Shown piece by piece: positions 26,357-35,241 of a stretch of DNA of 64,000 nucleotides. The stretch covers positions 62,001 through 126,000 of the forward strand of contig NZ_LWQS01000114.1 of assembly GCF_001650695.1 (NCBI RefSeq), given 5' to 3'. Made by a program: the position numbers and the translations under genes. Position 1 is the first letter of the stretch, and each line of letters begins with the position of its first letter. The DNA is from Chloroflexus islandicus. GTDB taxonomy: Bacteria > Chloroflexota > Chloroflexia > Chloroflexales > Chloroflexaceae. A model generated the notes under the pieces. That model made no database searches and had not been told where the DNA came from. It saw only the letters and a list, made by a program, of their open reading frames with translations.

Positions 26357-27519
26357 AACGGCCACAACGGCAATTGGCGAGCGGCGGCGCGACCATCGAG
26401 CAACACAAACGGCGCCGCCCAATTGATATTCACGCCAAACCGGCGCAAATCGCCGAGATCGCGCAAGCGCTGCTGGCGGCGAGCAGTGAGGATGCGAGCA
26501 GCGCTGCGCGGGCCAATGCCGGGCACACGCAGCAGTTGCTGGCGCGAGGCGGTATTCACTTCAACCGGTTCATGCAGATAGCGCGCTGCCCAAGCCTGTT
26601 TGGGTGTACAATCGCGCGGCAGATGACCCCGCTCGTCAAACGGCAGCTCAGCTACGGTAAAGCCATACTCGCGCAGCATTGCCTCAGCCTGATAGAGGCG
26701 GGCGGCGCGGATGGGATCCTCAGCGGGCAGATCACTAAACGGAGATCGTTCGATGGGGTGAAAAGCGCTGAAGTAGCTGCGACCGAGCTGGATCGTCTGC
26801 TGAGCGTATGCGACAGTATAGAGCAACTCAGCATCGCTTTCGCCAGCGGCGCCGACCACGAATTGGGTAGTGATCGAGCGGGCCGCCGGTAAGCCGGCAG
26901 CGCGCCGCTGCTCGATCACTTGCCGCGCCCACGCCAACCGTTGCCACATTGCCTCGGCAAACTCCTTTTCGGGGGCTAACACACGCAACCGGTCTTGATT
27001 CGGCGCTTCGAGATTGAGGCTCACCCGATCGGCCAATGCCACCGCTCGCTCGATATACTCAAACTGCGCACCCGGAATCAGCTTGAGGTGGATATAACCG
27101 CGAAACCCCTCGCGCAAGCGCAACTGCTCGACCGTGGCCAGCATCCGCTCCATCGTGGCGCCGGCATCAGGCACAATCCCCGACGAGAGAAATAAGCCTT
27201 CAGCTCGCCGCTGCTGGTGTAGATGGACAAACACTGTCGCCAGTTCGCCGGGTTTGAAGGTGGTGCGGCGGCGGCGCATAGCGCAGGAGGTAAAACAGTA
27301 CGGGCAACTAAACCGGCATGCATTGGTTTGCAGCACCTTGAAGAGCCGGATCGAACCGCCACCCGACCGTTGCGCGTCGTAGAGAAAACCGGTGGCATGC
27401 GTGATCCCTTGCCGGACACTCGCGGTCAGCGGCGGATCGGCGATCTCATCGGTGGCTTCTTGGCTGAGGATAGCCAGTTTTTGCTGCAGATCCGGCTCGA
27501 CGACAACTACAGGCGGCAT
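26350..27519 (-). CDS. Radical SAM protein with C-terminal helix-hairpin-helix
   Basis: 389 residues. The radical SAM cluster motif is CRFSCPYC (C-x3-C-x2-C), followed by another cysteine (FTSC). The C-terminal 60 residues form a helix-hairpin-helix DNA-binding unit (VNTASRQQLLRVPGIGPRSAARILTARR). This domain order matches the family described as putative DNA modification/repair radical SAM proteins (COG4277), whose reaction is unknown. ATG 27519 has AAGGAGG at the ideal distance. It is convergent with the zinc-ribbon gene and divergent from the repeat region. Confidence 0.87.
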   Translation of the reverse strand: MPPVVVVEPDLQQKLAILSQEATDEIADPPLTASVRQGITHATGFLYDAQRSGGGSIRLFKVLQTNACRFSCPYCFTSCAMRRRRTTFKPGELATVFVHLHQQRRAEGLFLSSGIVPDAGATMERMLATVEQLRLREGFRGYIHLKLIPGAQFEYIERAVALADRVSLNLEAPNQDRLRVLAPEKEFAEAMWQRLAWARQVIEQRRAAGLPAARSITTQFVVGAAGESDAELLYTVAYAQQTIQLGRSYFSAFHPIERSPFSDLPAEDPIRAARLYQAEAMLREYGFTVAELPFDERGHLPRDCTPKQAWAARYLHEPVEVNTASRQQLLRVPGIGPRSAARILTARRQQRLRDLGDLRRFGVNINWAAPFVLLDGRAAARQLPLWPLP

Positions 27520-28040
27520 CGACACCTCCTTGCTAGGTATTATCATTATAGAACATTTGTTTGATATTGGCAAGAAAGCAAGCTATGCGCCTTGAGATAT
27601 GGTTGCTGCTGCCTAGAGAGGTGTGCGACTCCCTCGCCTAGCGGGTGAGAATTCAAGAGCGAACAGGGAACCCGGCCCTGAAGAGCCGGGCTATGGTTAC
27701 GAAGCCCGCTGCGCGGGCTGATGGCCATCACCCCCAGCCCCCTCCCCCGCTGGGGGATTAGCCCCCACCCCTTGCCCCTCCCCCGCTGGGGGGAATTGCC
27801 CCCACCCCTTGCCCCTCCCCCGCTGGGGGAGGGGTGAATAGTGTACCGCAGAGAACGCCGAGGGCGCAGAGGGTGAGGAGCATTCCCCTGCGTTCTTGGC
27901 GTTCTCCTGCGTCTTTGCGTTAAAACCTCTGCGGCTTTGCGCGCTTTGCGCCTTGCAGCAGCTCTCACCTCCCCGGCTCTCTTGCGCGTCTGACAATGAG
28001 CGAGAGGGAGCTGCTGTCTCCCTCCTAACACCATAACCAC
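27520..28040. repeat. Intergenic repeat block
   Basis: Contains one CCCGGCCCT palindrome copy (from 27671), a C-rich/G-rich series 'cccctcccccgctggggga' repeated three times (about 27740-27835), and 'accgcagagaacgccgagggcgcagagg' facing 'gcgttctcctgcgtctttgcg' as an imperfect inverted pair (about 27842-27960). No gene is seen. Confidence 0.8.
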
Positions 28041-28069
28041 TTGACAAGCTCATTCTGGCATCCTATACT
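28041..28069 (+). promoter_or_regulatory. Near-consensus sigma-70 promoter of the membrane protein/regulator/ABC operon
   Basis: TTGACA at 28041-28046, a 17-base spacer and TATACT at 28064-28069. It is the best-formed promoter in the window. Confidence 0.8.
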
Positions 28070-28076
28070 AAAAACA

Positions 28077-28100
28077 GGTTTACGACATAGACTGGTTTAC
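28077..28100 (+). promoter_or_regulatory. Candidate operator (two GGTTTAC repeats)
   Basis: Direct repeats GGTTTAC at 28077-28083 and 28094-28100 lie exactly over the predicted transcription start and 5' leader. They are 17 bases apart start to start. The winged-helix regulator encoded in the same operon could bind here and repress its own transcription. Confidence 0.4.
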
Positions 28101-28113
28101 AAAAGGTATAACA

Positions 28114-28719
28114 ATGAACCCGGTTCCTGATCTTAGCCAGCGCACCCGGCGCTACTGGATGATCGACGGTTTGCCGGAACTGCTGATCGGCAGCATCTTT
28201 CTGTTCACCGGCTTGGCCCAGCTTGCGCCACTGGTTGCGCCGGCCAACATCGCCGGCTGGGCCAATCTCTTGCTGCCGCTCGTACTGCTCCCGCTGATCC
28301 TGTTGGGCAGAAGGATCCTTCACGCGCTCAAGATGCGCATCACCTACCCGCGCACCGGCTATGTCGCCTATCACCAACCGCCACGATGGCAACGCGCACT
28401 CGGCGGGTTGGCAGGAATCGGGGTAGGCATTGCCTTGGCCAACCTTACCTTTAATGCCCAGCTTGCGGCGGCAATGATGCCGGCGCTGACCGGTTTTACC
28501 TTGGCCGCCGGTTTGGGCTATCTCGGCGCGTATCTCGGCATGCGGCGCTTCTACGCCTTAGCTGCGTTTGTGGCGGCGCTTGGCCTCCTCATGTACTGGA
28601 TGCCAATTGACGGTTTTCTCGGCGCGAGTCTGGTGATCGCAGCGGCAGGCGTATGGATGCTGATTGCCGGCAGTGTCACGCTCTACCACTATCTCCAACA
28701 CACCCAGATCGAGGCATAA
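28114..28719 (+). CDS. Polytopic membrane protein of unknown function
   Basis: 201 residues, not recognised as a named family. A short polar N-terminus (NPVPDLSQRTRRYWMIDGLPELLIG) precedes about six hydrophobic segments. The first two are separated from the rest by a basic loop (RRILHALKMRITYPRTGYVAYHQPPRWQRALGG). It is first in an operon with a winged-helix regulator (2-base gap) and a bacitracin/antibiotic-type ABC transporter, so a role in envelope stress or drug response is possible. Confidence 0.7.
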   Translation: MNPVPDLSQRTRRYWMIDGLPELLIGSIFLFTGLAQLAPLVAPANIAGWANLLLPLVLLPLILLGRRILHALKMRITYPRTGYVAYHQPPRWQRALGGLAGIGVGIALANLTFNAQLAAAMMPALTGFTLAAGLGYLGAYLGMRRFYALAAFVAALGLLMYWMPIDGFLGASLVIAAAGVWMLIAGSVTLYHYLQHTQIEA

Positions 28720-28721
28720 CG

Positions 28722-29072
28722 ATGAAACTCCAGATGCACCAATTGGCCAGCCTTGATCGTCTTATCCACGAGCCGGCGCGCCTGATGATCGTGGCGCTGC
28801 TCTATACCGTTGAGAGCGCCGATTTTCTCTTCTTGCAACGCGAGACCGGCCTCAGCAAGGGGAATTTGTCGGTGCATCTCGCCAAGCTCGAACAGGCCGG
28901 CTACGTGCAGATCGAGAAGACCTATCGCGGCAAGTTGCCATTGACCCTCTGTTCGTTGACCGAGACCGGGAGGGAAGCGTTTCAGCACTACCGGCGCAGT
29001 TTGCACCATCTGGTGGCCGCCACCGGCGATGATAATGAGCGGCCAGCTATGACGCCAGCGCCAGCGGGGTAG
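28722..29072 (+). CDS. Winged-helix transcriptional regulator (HTH_34-like)
   Basis: 116 residues, one winged-helix domain. Helices LDRLIHEPARLMIVALLY and FLFLQRETGLSKGNLSVHLAKLEQAGYV lead into the wing IEKTYRGKLPLTLCSLTETGREAF. This is typical of small MarR/ArsR-related regulators that control adjacent membrane-protein and ABC genes. It starts two bases after the membrane protein's stop, indicating translational coupling, and is probably autoregulatory. Its stop codon lies in GGGGTAGGGAGTAG, a motif seen at two other gene ends. Confidence 0.85.
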   Translation: MKLQMHQLASLDRLIHEPARLMIVALLYTVESADFLFLQRETGLSKGNLSVHLAKLEQAGYVQIEKTYRGKLPLTLCSLTETGREAFQHYRRSLHHLVAATGDDNERPAMTPAPAG

Positions 29073-29114
29073 GGAGTAGCGGCCGGTGAGCAGCTAGCCG
29101 ATCGGAGGCGCGTG

Positions 29115-30056
29115 ATGAACACTTTCGCCATCCGCACCCAGCAACTGACCCGCACCTTTGGCCCGGTGCGAGCAGTTGACCAGTTGACGCTTGAAGTCCG
29201 GCAGGGTGAGATTTTCGGCTTTTTGGGCCCGAACGGATCGGGCAAGACGACCACGATCCGGCTGTTACTGGGTTTATTGCAACCCGACGCCGGCCAGATC
29301 GAGGTGTTGGGCGTGCCGGTGCCGCAACGAGCTGCCGAGGTGCGCGAGCGCACCGGTGCGCTGCTTGAGCACGCTGGCTTGTACGAACGCCTGAGCGCCG
29401 CTGACAACCTTGATTACTATGGGCGCATTTGGCGGATGCCGGCAGCCGAACGCAACCAACGCATTCACGAATTGCTGGCATCGCTGGGGTTGTGGGAACG
29501 GCGCAACGAACAGGTCAAGACGTGGAGCCGCGGTATGAAGCAGAAGCTGGCGATTGCGCGCGCGCTCTTGCACCGGCCCCAACTTATCTTTCTCGACGAA
29601 CCGACCGCCGGCCTTGACCCCATTGCCGCCGCCTCGCTCCGCGACGATCTGCGCACACTGGTTGAACGGGAAGGGGTGACGGTCTTCCTCACCACGCACA
29701 ATCTGGCCGAAGCTGAGAAGCTCTGCCATCGGGTCGGGATTATCCGGCAGGGCCGGCTCTTGGCGCAAGGCAGTCTTGCCGAGCTGCGCCGCCACGAGGC
29801 GCTACACCTTGAAATGATCGGGCGCGCCTTCACACCGCACGTCGTGACGGCCCTCCAATCCCAACCGGCTGTGAAGCGAGTGGAGGCCAACGGCGCGCGC
29901 CTGCTCATCGAACTCGCTGCCGCGAGCGATCCGGCGCCGCTGGTGAAGCTTGTGGTCGAACACGGCGGGCAGGTCGAAGAAGTCCATCGCAGCAACGCCA
30001 GCCTCGAAGAGGTCTTCCTGACCTTGATGGAAGAGGAGGAAGCCCATGCTCACTGA
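29115..30056 (+). CDS. ABC transporter ATP-binding protein
   Basis: 313 residues of the ABC-2/drug-export type. Walker A GPNGSGKT, signature WSRGMKQKLAIARALL, Walker B LIFLDEPTAGLDP and switch TTHNLAEAEKL are complete. The 85-residue C-terminal extension ends in the common LEEVFLTLMEEEE. GGAGG at 29104-29108 supports ATG 29115 over the GTG codon at 29112. It overlaps the permease gene by 11 bases, and the two subunits are surely partners. Confidence 0.93.
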   Translation: MNTFAIRTQQLTRTFGPVRAVDQLTLEVRQGEIFGFLGPNGSGKTTTIRLLLGLLQPDAGQIEVLGVPVPQRAAEVRERTGALLEHAGLYERLSAADNLDYYGRIWRMPAAERNQRIHELLASLGLWERRNEQVKTWSRGMKQKLAIARALLHRPQLIFLDEPTAGLDPIAAASLRDDLRTLVEREGVTVFLTTHNLAEAEKLCHRVGIIRQGRLLAQGSLAELRRHEALHLEMIGRAFTPHVVTALQSQPAVKRVEANGARLLIELAAASDPAPLVKLVVEHGGQVEEVHRSNASLEEVFLTLMEEEEAHAH

Positions 30057-30777
30057 CATCTGGACGGTCATGCGCAAAGAGTTGCAAGAGGCGTTCAACC
30101 TCGGCGATCGGGTCGGCAAGTTTGGCCTGCTCTTCATGATGTTCTCATTCGGTATCTTATTGCCGTGGCAAATGGGAAGATCGTGGGTCGAGTCACCAAT
30201 CACGCTCGTTTACTGGAGCTGGGTGCCGCTCTTTCTGGTCAACGCGGTCGTGGCCGATTCATTCGCCGGCGAACGTGAACGGCACACACTAGAAACCTTG
30301 CTCGCCAGCCGGCTGCCCGATCAGGCGATTTTATTCGGCAAACTGCTGGCCGCGTTAGCGTATGGGGTCGGGCTGACATGGGCAAGCCTACTGGTAGGGC
30401 TGGTCACGATCAACCTCTTTCACGGCGAAGGACGCTTGCTCTTCTACCCGCCAGCGGTAGCGTTAGGCGTGATCGGTATCTCATTGCTTAGCGGCGGTCT
30501 CGCTGCCGGCGCAGGAGTCTTGGTGTCGCTGCGGGCAAAAAGCGTGCAGCAAGCCACGCAGGTGTTGAGCATCGCCATCATGGCGCTGATCTTCATACCC
30601 ACGTTTGGCCTACAGGCATTGCCGGCAGCGTGGCAAGAACGGCTGTGGAATATAGTTTCCGGCTGGAATGTGACGCAGGCAGTGCTGGTTGCAATCGCGG
30701 TATTGGCGGTGCTCAACAGTGTGTTGATCGGTGCAGCGATGCGCCGTTTCCAGCGAGCGCGGCTGATCGCTGACTGA
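30046..30777 (+). CDS. ABC-2 transporter permease
   Basis: 243 residues with six hydrophobic segments. It carries the ABC-2 permease hallmark after the second helix: VVADSFAGERERHTLETLLASRLPDQAILFGKLLAAL. It forms the membrane channel for the ATPase encoded immediately before it (11-base overlap). The substrate is unknown. Confidence 0.9.
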   Translation: MLTDIWTVMRKELQEAFNLGDRVGKFGLLFMMFSFGILLPWQMGRSWVESPITLVYWSWVPLFLVNAVVADSFAGERERHTLETLLASRLPDQAILFGKLLAALAYGVGLTWASLLVGLVTINLFHGEGRLLFYPPAVALGVIGISLLSGGLAAGAGVLVSLRAKSVQQATQVLSIAIMALIFIPTFGLQALPAAWQERLWNIVSGWNVTQAVLVAIAVLAVLNSVLIGAAMRRFQRARLIAD

Positions 30778-31654
30778 GGCTGGTGGGGGACTGGTACCGC
30801 CGAGGGCGCGGAGTGATCCCTACTTTCTCTGCGCCTCTGCGGTCAGTATTATTGGCCCCCATCTCCGCTGGGGGGGAATTGTCCCCACCCCTTGCCCCTG
30901 CCCCGCTGGGGGAATTGGCCCCACCCCCAGCCCCTCTCCCGCTGGCGCGGGAGAGGGGGGCGGAATAGCCACCAAAAGACACAAGCAGCACAAACAATCG
31001 TTGTGGTTTTTGCGTCTTGTTGTGGCTACTCCACTGCTGCTTCGGGTTAGCCCTCACCCACCTCACAGCGGGTTCAAGGGCGGACAGAACATCTGTCTGG
31101 TACCCGGCCCTGAAGGGCCGGGCTAGGCTTACGAAGCCCGCTGCGCGGGCTGCTGACCCTCACCCCCAGCCCCTCTCCCGCTGGGGGAGGGGGGCGGAAT
31201 AGCCACCAAAAGACACAAGCAGCACAAACAATCGTTGTGGTTTTTGCTTCTTGTTGTGGCTACTCCACTGCGGCTTCGGGTTAGCCCTCTCCCACCGATC
31301 CGCTCCCACCTCACGGCGGGTTCAAGGGCGGACAGAACATCTGTCCAGCACCCGGCCCTGAAGGGCCGGGCTAGGCTTACGAAGCCCGCTGCGCGGGCTG
31401 CTGACCCTCACCCCCATCCCCGGCCCCCGCTGGGGGAATTGGCCCCCACCCCCAACCCCTTCCCTGCTGGGGGAATTGGCCCCCACCCCCAACCCCTCCC
31501 CCGCTGGGGGAGGGGTGAATAGTGTACCGCAGAGGACGTCAAGTGTGCCGAGGGTGAGGAGCATTCCCCCCTCTGCTTCCTTTGCGTTCTCTTGCGTCTT
31601 TGCGTTAAAACCTCTGCGGCTTTGCTCGCTTTGCGCCTCGGCGTTACCCTCGTT
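30778..31654. repeat. Large intergenic repeat block with a 234-bp tandem duplication
   Basis: 877 bases without a gene. Two units of about 234 bp begin at 30961 and 31195. Each runs from 'cggaatagccaccaaaagacac' through 'gttcaagggcggacagaac' and a CCCGGCCCT palindrome (31103, 31351) to the C-rich tract. C-rich 'cccccgctgggggaattggcccc' repeats occupy 30860-30950 and 31410-31515. 'accgcagaggacg...cgttctcttgcgtctttgcg' is at 31525-31610. Confidence 0.85.
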
Positions 31655-34051
31655 TCACCGCAGCGAGGCCGGTTCGGTGATGCCGGCGAGGGTGCGGCGG
31701 GTGCGTTCACGGTCGTGGTAGGCGGCTTGGACGGCAGCCATCAGCTCATCGGCGGCAAACGGCTTGCGGAGCACCGCATACGCGCCGCTCGCCGCCATTG
31801 CGGCTACCTGATCCGGCTCAATATGGCCGGTAAAGAGAATGACACTAGCGACCGGATCGTAAGAACGCAAGACATTGAGCAACGTGATCCCATCGAGTTC
31901 AGGCATCACCACATCACTCAGCACCATATCAAACTGGTTAGCGGTATAGATAGCGACCGCCTCGGCGCTGTGAGCGCAATAGGTGACACGGTGGCCGGCT
32001 CTTTCCAACAACTCAATTAATCCGCGCGCCGCCGCTTCATCATCATCGATAACGAGCAGATGCAGTGAAGGGATCGGCGCCGGCGCCGCCTCGGCTGGCT
32101 CTTCCTGCACAATCGGCAAGCGGATGGTCATCGTCGTTCCCTTACCCACCTCGCTCTCAACCTCGAAGCGACCGTTGTGATTTTGGATAATCCCATACGA
32201 CACTGCCAACCCTAAACCAGTGCCCGACTGGTTGCCGGTAGCATTTTTCGTCGTAACAAACGGCTGAAAGATCTGGCGACGGATGGCTTCGGGAATGCCA
32301 CAGCCAGTATCCTCAACTTGCAACACAATCCAGCCTTGTTCTGGTTTCAGAGTGACAGTCAACACGCCACCCTGCGGTTTCATCGCATCACGAGCATTGG
32401 TGAGCAGATTGAGGAAGACCTGCGCGATCTGGCCGGCATCACAGATCGTCAGGGGCACCACCTCGATCTGGCGCACCACCTGAATGCTGTGTTTGCGTAA
32501 TTCAATCTCCATCAAGGTGAGCGTACCATCAATCACCTCACGCAAATCCGACAGCTCACGCCGTGATTCACGCCGGCGGGCGAAGGTCAGCAGACTGCCG
32601 GTAATGCTGCTCCCGCGCTTGCAAGTATCGAGCACCACCTTTAGGGCCTCATTTTTCGTTTCAACCTCGTCGTCGGCTAACCCTAATTGGGCATAGCCGA
32701 GCATCCCAGAGAGCAGGTTGTTAAATTCGTGCGCAATACTGGCAGCGAATGTACCAACGGCAGCCAGCTTCGCTGACCGGCCCAACTCGATCTGCATTTC
32801 TTGCCAGCGGCGAAAGAGGCGCGCGTTTTGAATCACGGCGGCAGCGTGGCGGGCAAAGGCGGCCAAGAGGCGTTGCTCATCTTCTTTGAGGCCGCGTACC
32901 TGCTCAAACGCTAGGCAGACGGCGCCAAGCGGTTGCTGCTCATCCAACAGCGGCAAGAGAATGATCGCTTGCCAAGGTGAGTGTTCGGTCAAGGCAGCCA
33001 CTGGCGCCAGCGTCTGCACGTGCCGGTCGGTAAAGAGCGTGACGCGCCGTCGTTCGAGGGCGAGATCGTAGTCACGGGGCAACGGAATGGGTTGCGGCCC
33101 CACACCTTCGGTCGGCGCCGGCAAATGGTGCGACGCAACCAATTGCAGATTGCCATGCTCGTCGTACAGCGTCACCCATGCGCTATCCGCTTCCATCAGC
33201 GCACTTAACCGTTCGCCGAGCAGATTGAGCATCGTTGGCACATCACGGCTCGCCATTAATGAGACAACCAGACTTTGCAGATGTTCGCTTTGGCGTGAGA
33301 GGGATAACAGCCGGGCGTTGGCTGTGCGCAGTTGGGCATCAGCGATGCTTAACGCCTCTTCGAGTTTGTGCTGGCGGCGCAAACTAATCTGCACCATTGC
33401 TAGCGGGGCGATGCCTAGGGCAAAGGCCCACACCTCCTGCTGCCAGAGAATAGCCAGCATCCCACCCAGCGGGGCAAAGATGAGCGCATACCAACTCGCA
33501 TCGTCGAGACGCCAGTGCAGCGCCGCCGGCAAGGGTTCCCCCATCATCGGCGCGATCAAACTCGCGCTGGCCACCCGTTCGATCAGATAGATAACCAACC
33601 CGCTGCCGATCAACCCAATAAGCGCCGATGGCGAAGCAATGGTTGCGCCATAGGTGTGCTGTTGGACAAAGATCATCAACACCACGCTGCCGGCGGTTAA
33701 GGCGATCCAGCGCGTCGCAGCCAACGAGAGCGCCTGCCACCATGGCGCCGCGCGCGCTAATGCGCCGGCCACCGCGCCAATAGCAACCGCAAGCAGAAAC
33801 AGCGGCCACGGCAAGATGATCATCGCGGCAATGAGCAAGACGAGCGTTACGGCAAGTGGACGATCATGCTGGCGCACAATGGTCAAGGCTTCAAAGATGG
33901 TTAGACCGAGCGCAAAGAGGATCGCAGCCAGCCACGTGCCCGCATCGAGCGGGGTAGCCGGCGCTAAGAGCCAAGATATCGCCCCCACTAGGATAGCAGC
34001 GCTCCACAATCCGATCAGCGATCCGCGCACGGGCGACGGAATGGTATGCAT
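31655..34051 (-). CDS. Hybrid sensor histidine kinase with C-terminal receiver
   Basis: 798 residues. The N-terminal 230 residues contain about eight membrane helices (MASE-like sensor). A short coiled coil and a GAF domain (about 255-420) follow. The HisKA region has phospho-acceptor H441 in AASIAHEFNNLLSGMLGYAQLGL. The ATPase domain has N-box NLLTNARDAM and GTGLGLAVSYGII. The receiver domain starts LHLLVIDDDE and has phospho-acceptor D713 (VLSDVVMPELDG) and the conserved lysine in LRKPFAADEL. AAGGAG precedes ATG 34051. No output regulator is adjacent, so phosphotransfer to an unlinked protein is likely. Confidence 0.93.
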   Translation of the reverse strand: MHTIPSPVRGSLIGLWSAAILVGAISWLLAPATPLDAGTWLAAILFALGLTIFEALTIVRQHDRPLAVTLVLLIAAMIILPWPLFLLAVAIGAVAGALARAAPWWQALSLAATRWIALTAGSVVLMIFVQQHTYGATIASPSALIGLIGSGLVIYLIERVASASLIAPMMGEPLPAALHWRLDDASWYALIFAPLGGMLAILWQQEVWAFALGIAPLAMVQISLRRQHKLEEALSIADAQLRTANARLLSLSRQSEHLQSLVVSLMASRDVPTMLNLLGERLSALMEADSAWVTLYDEHGNLQLVASHHLPAPTEGVGPQPIPLPRDYDLALERRRVTLFTDRHVQTLAPVAALTEHSPWQAIILLPLLDEQQPLGAVCLAFEQVRGLKEDEQRLLAAFARHAAAVIQNARLFRRWQEMQIELGRSAKLAAVGTFAASIAHEFNNLLSGMLGYAQLGLADDEVETKNEALKVVLDTCKRGSSITGSLLTFARRRESRRELSDLREVIDGTLTLMEIELRKHSIQVVRQIEVVPLTICDAGQIAQVFLNLLTNARDAMKPQGGVLTVTLKPEQGWIVLQVEDTGCGIPEAIRRQIFQPFVTTKNATGNQSGTGLGLAVSYGIIQNHNGRFEVESEVGKGTTMTIRLPIVQEEPAEAAPAPIPSLHLLVIDDDEAAARGLIELLERAGHRVTYCAHSAEAVAIYTANQFDMVLSDVVMPELDGITLLNVLRSYDPVASVILFTGHIEPDQVAAMAASGAYAVLRKPFAADELMAAVQAAYHDRERTRRTLAGITEPASLR

Positions 34052-34297
34052 GAAGGCGTCTCCTTGTAGCGCGCCGTTGCCTGTCCAAAAAGGAGGCACT
34101 AGTGAAACAGCACGACAGCTATCGGCTGGCAGGCTGCCTGCGTCTATCGCCGGTCTCTAAAGACATTTTATACCTTTTGTCGTACTAAACGAGGGCAAAG
34201 ACCAGATTGGCATATACATCTAGAAATGTACACAGCTCGTTCTTTATTGGCTGTGAACAAGATGCGCTTGCCGAACGCTTAACGGCCTATACTGAGG

Positions 34298-35224
34298 TTA
34301 AGCGGGCAAGCGCACGCCTTGTTCCGTAATCACTAACAACCCATCACGGGCGAGATCACGCACTAGCTGTTGCAGCCATTCTGCATGGTCAGCCGTGAAA
34401 TCAGGCCGCACTTGCCGGCCTAGTTCGGATAGGGGTAACGCTGTATCGGCAGGCAAAGCGCGCAGCGCGGCGATAATCCGGCCCCGGTACCAGCGGCGCG
34501 AGCCGACGAACGGTTCAGCCGGGCGCGGCTCGGCAACGCGCTTGAGCGCAGGGGCAGCCATCGTTTCAGCCAGAGCGGTATCAGCGGCGACCGCAGCAGC
34601 ATAAGCGCGGCAATGCCGGCGCAACGGGCAGCGCCAGCACGCTGGGTTAGTGGCAGTACAAATCAGCGCGCCTAGCTCCATGATCGCCTGATTCCACACC
34701 CAGCCTTGCCCCGGCGGGATCAACGCCTCGGCATGGGCCAGCAATTCGGCCTCGGTCGCCGCTGCTGCGTGGTCAGGGCCAACGCAAAGCCGGCGCACCA
34801 CGCGCCGGATGTTCGTATCGAGAAAGGCGACATCTTGCTCGAAGGCGAAACAGGCGATCGCGCCAGCGGTATAGGGGCCAATGCCGGGCAACGCGCGCAA
34901 GGCGGCGACCGAGTCCGGCACCCGCCCGCCGTGGCGGGTGACAATCGCCTGCGCCGCTCGTTGCAAATTGACGGCGCGCCGGTTGTAGCCAAGCCCGGCC
35001 CACAACCGGATCACCTCGGCAGTTGGCGCGGCAGCCAGAGCTTCTATGGTAGGAAAGGCAGCTAAAAACGCCTGATACTTCGGGATCACCCGATCAACCT
35101 GCGTCTGCTGAAGCATCACTTCGGCGACCATGATCGCATACGGATCGCGGGTGCGTCGCCATGGCAGGTCGCGGGCATCGTTGGTAAACCATTGGAGCAG
35201 GTCAGCACGGATCGCGTCGATCAT
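34298..35224 (-). CDS. mutY: A/G-specific adenine glycosylase (MutY), short C-terminal type
   Basis: About 308 residues. It removes adenine mispaired with 8-oxoguanine or G. The catalytic glutamate is in AEVMLQQTQVDRV and the helix-hairpin-helix is LPGIGPYTAGAIACFAFEQ, followed by the conserved aspartate (VAFLDTN). The [4Fe-4S] ligands are C-x6-C-x2-C-x5-C in CTATNPACWRCPLRRHC. Instead of a full MutT-like 8-oxoG-recognition domain, the C-terminus is a short winged-helix-like segment (RGRIIAALRALP...LQQLVRDLARDGLLVITEQGV). It starts 17 bases after relA and is probably co-transcribed with it. ATG 35224 or TTG 35230 may be the start. Confidence 0.9.
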   Translation of the reverse strand: MIDAIRADLLQWFTNDARDLPWRRTRDPYAIMVAEVMLQQTQVDRVIPKYQAFLAAFPTIEALAAAPTAEVIRLWAGLGYNRRAVNLQRAAQAIVTRHGGRVPDSVAALRALPGIGPYTAGAIACFAFEQDVAFLDTNIRRVVRRLCVGPDHAAAATEAELLAHAEALIPPGQGWVWNQAIMELGALICTATNPACWRCPLRRHCRAYAAAVAADTALAETMAAPALKRVAEPRPAEPFVGSRRWYRGRIIAALRALPADTALPLSELGRQVRPDFTADHAEWLQQLVRDLARDGLLVITEQGVRLPA

Positions 35225-35241
35225 CTCCAATTGTTGCTTGG

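Noticed and set aside
28653-28721. Earlier start for the winged-helix regulator within the membrane-protein gene
   Set aside because: The added residues come from the other frame of the membrane protein, while ATG 28722 starts a normal family N-terminus two bases after the upstream stop.
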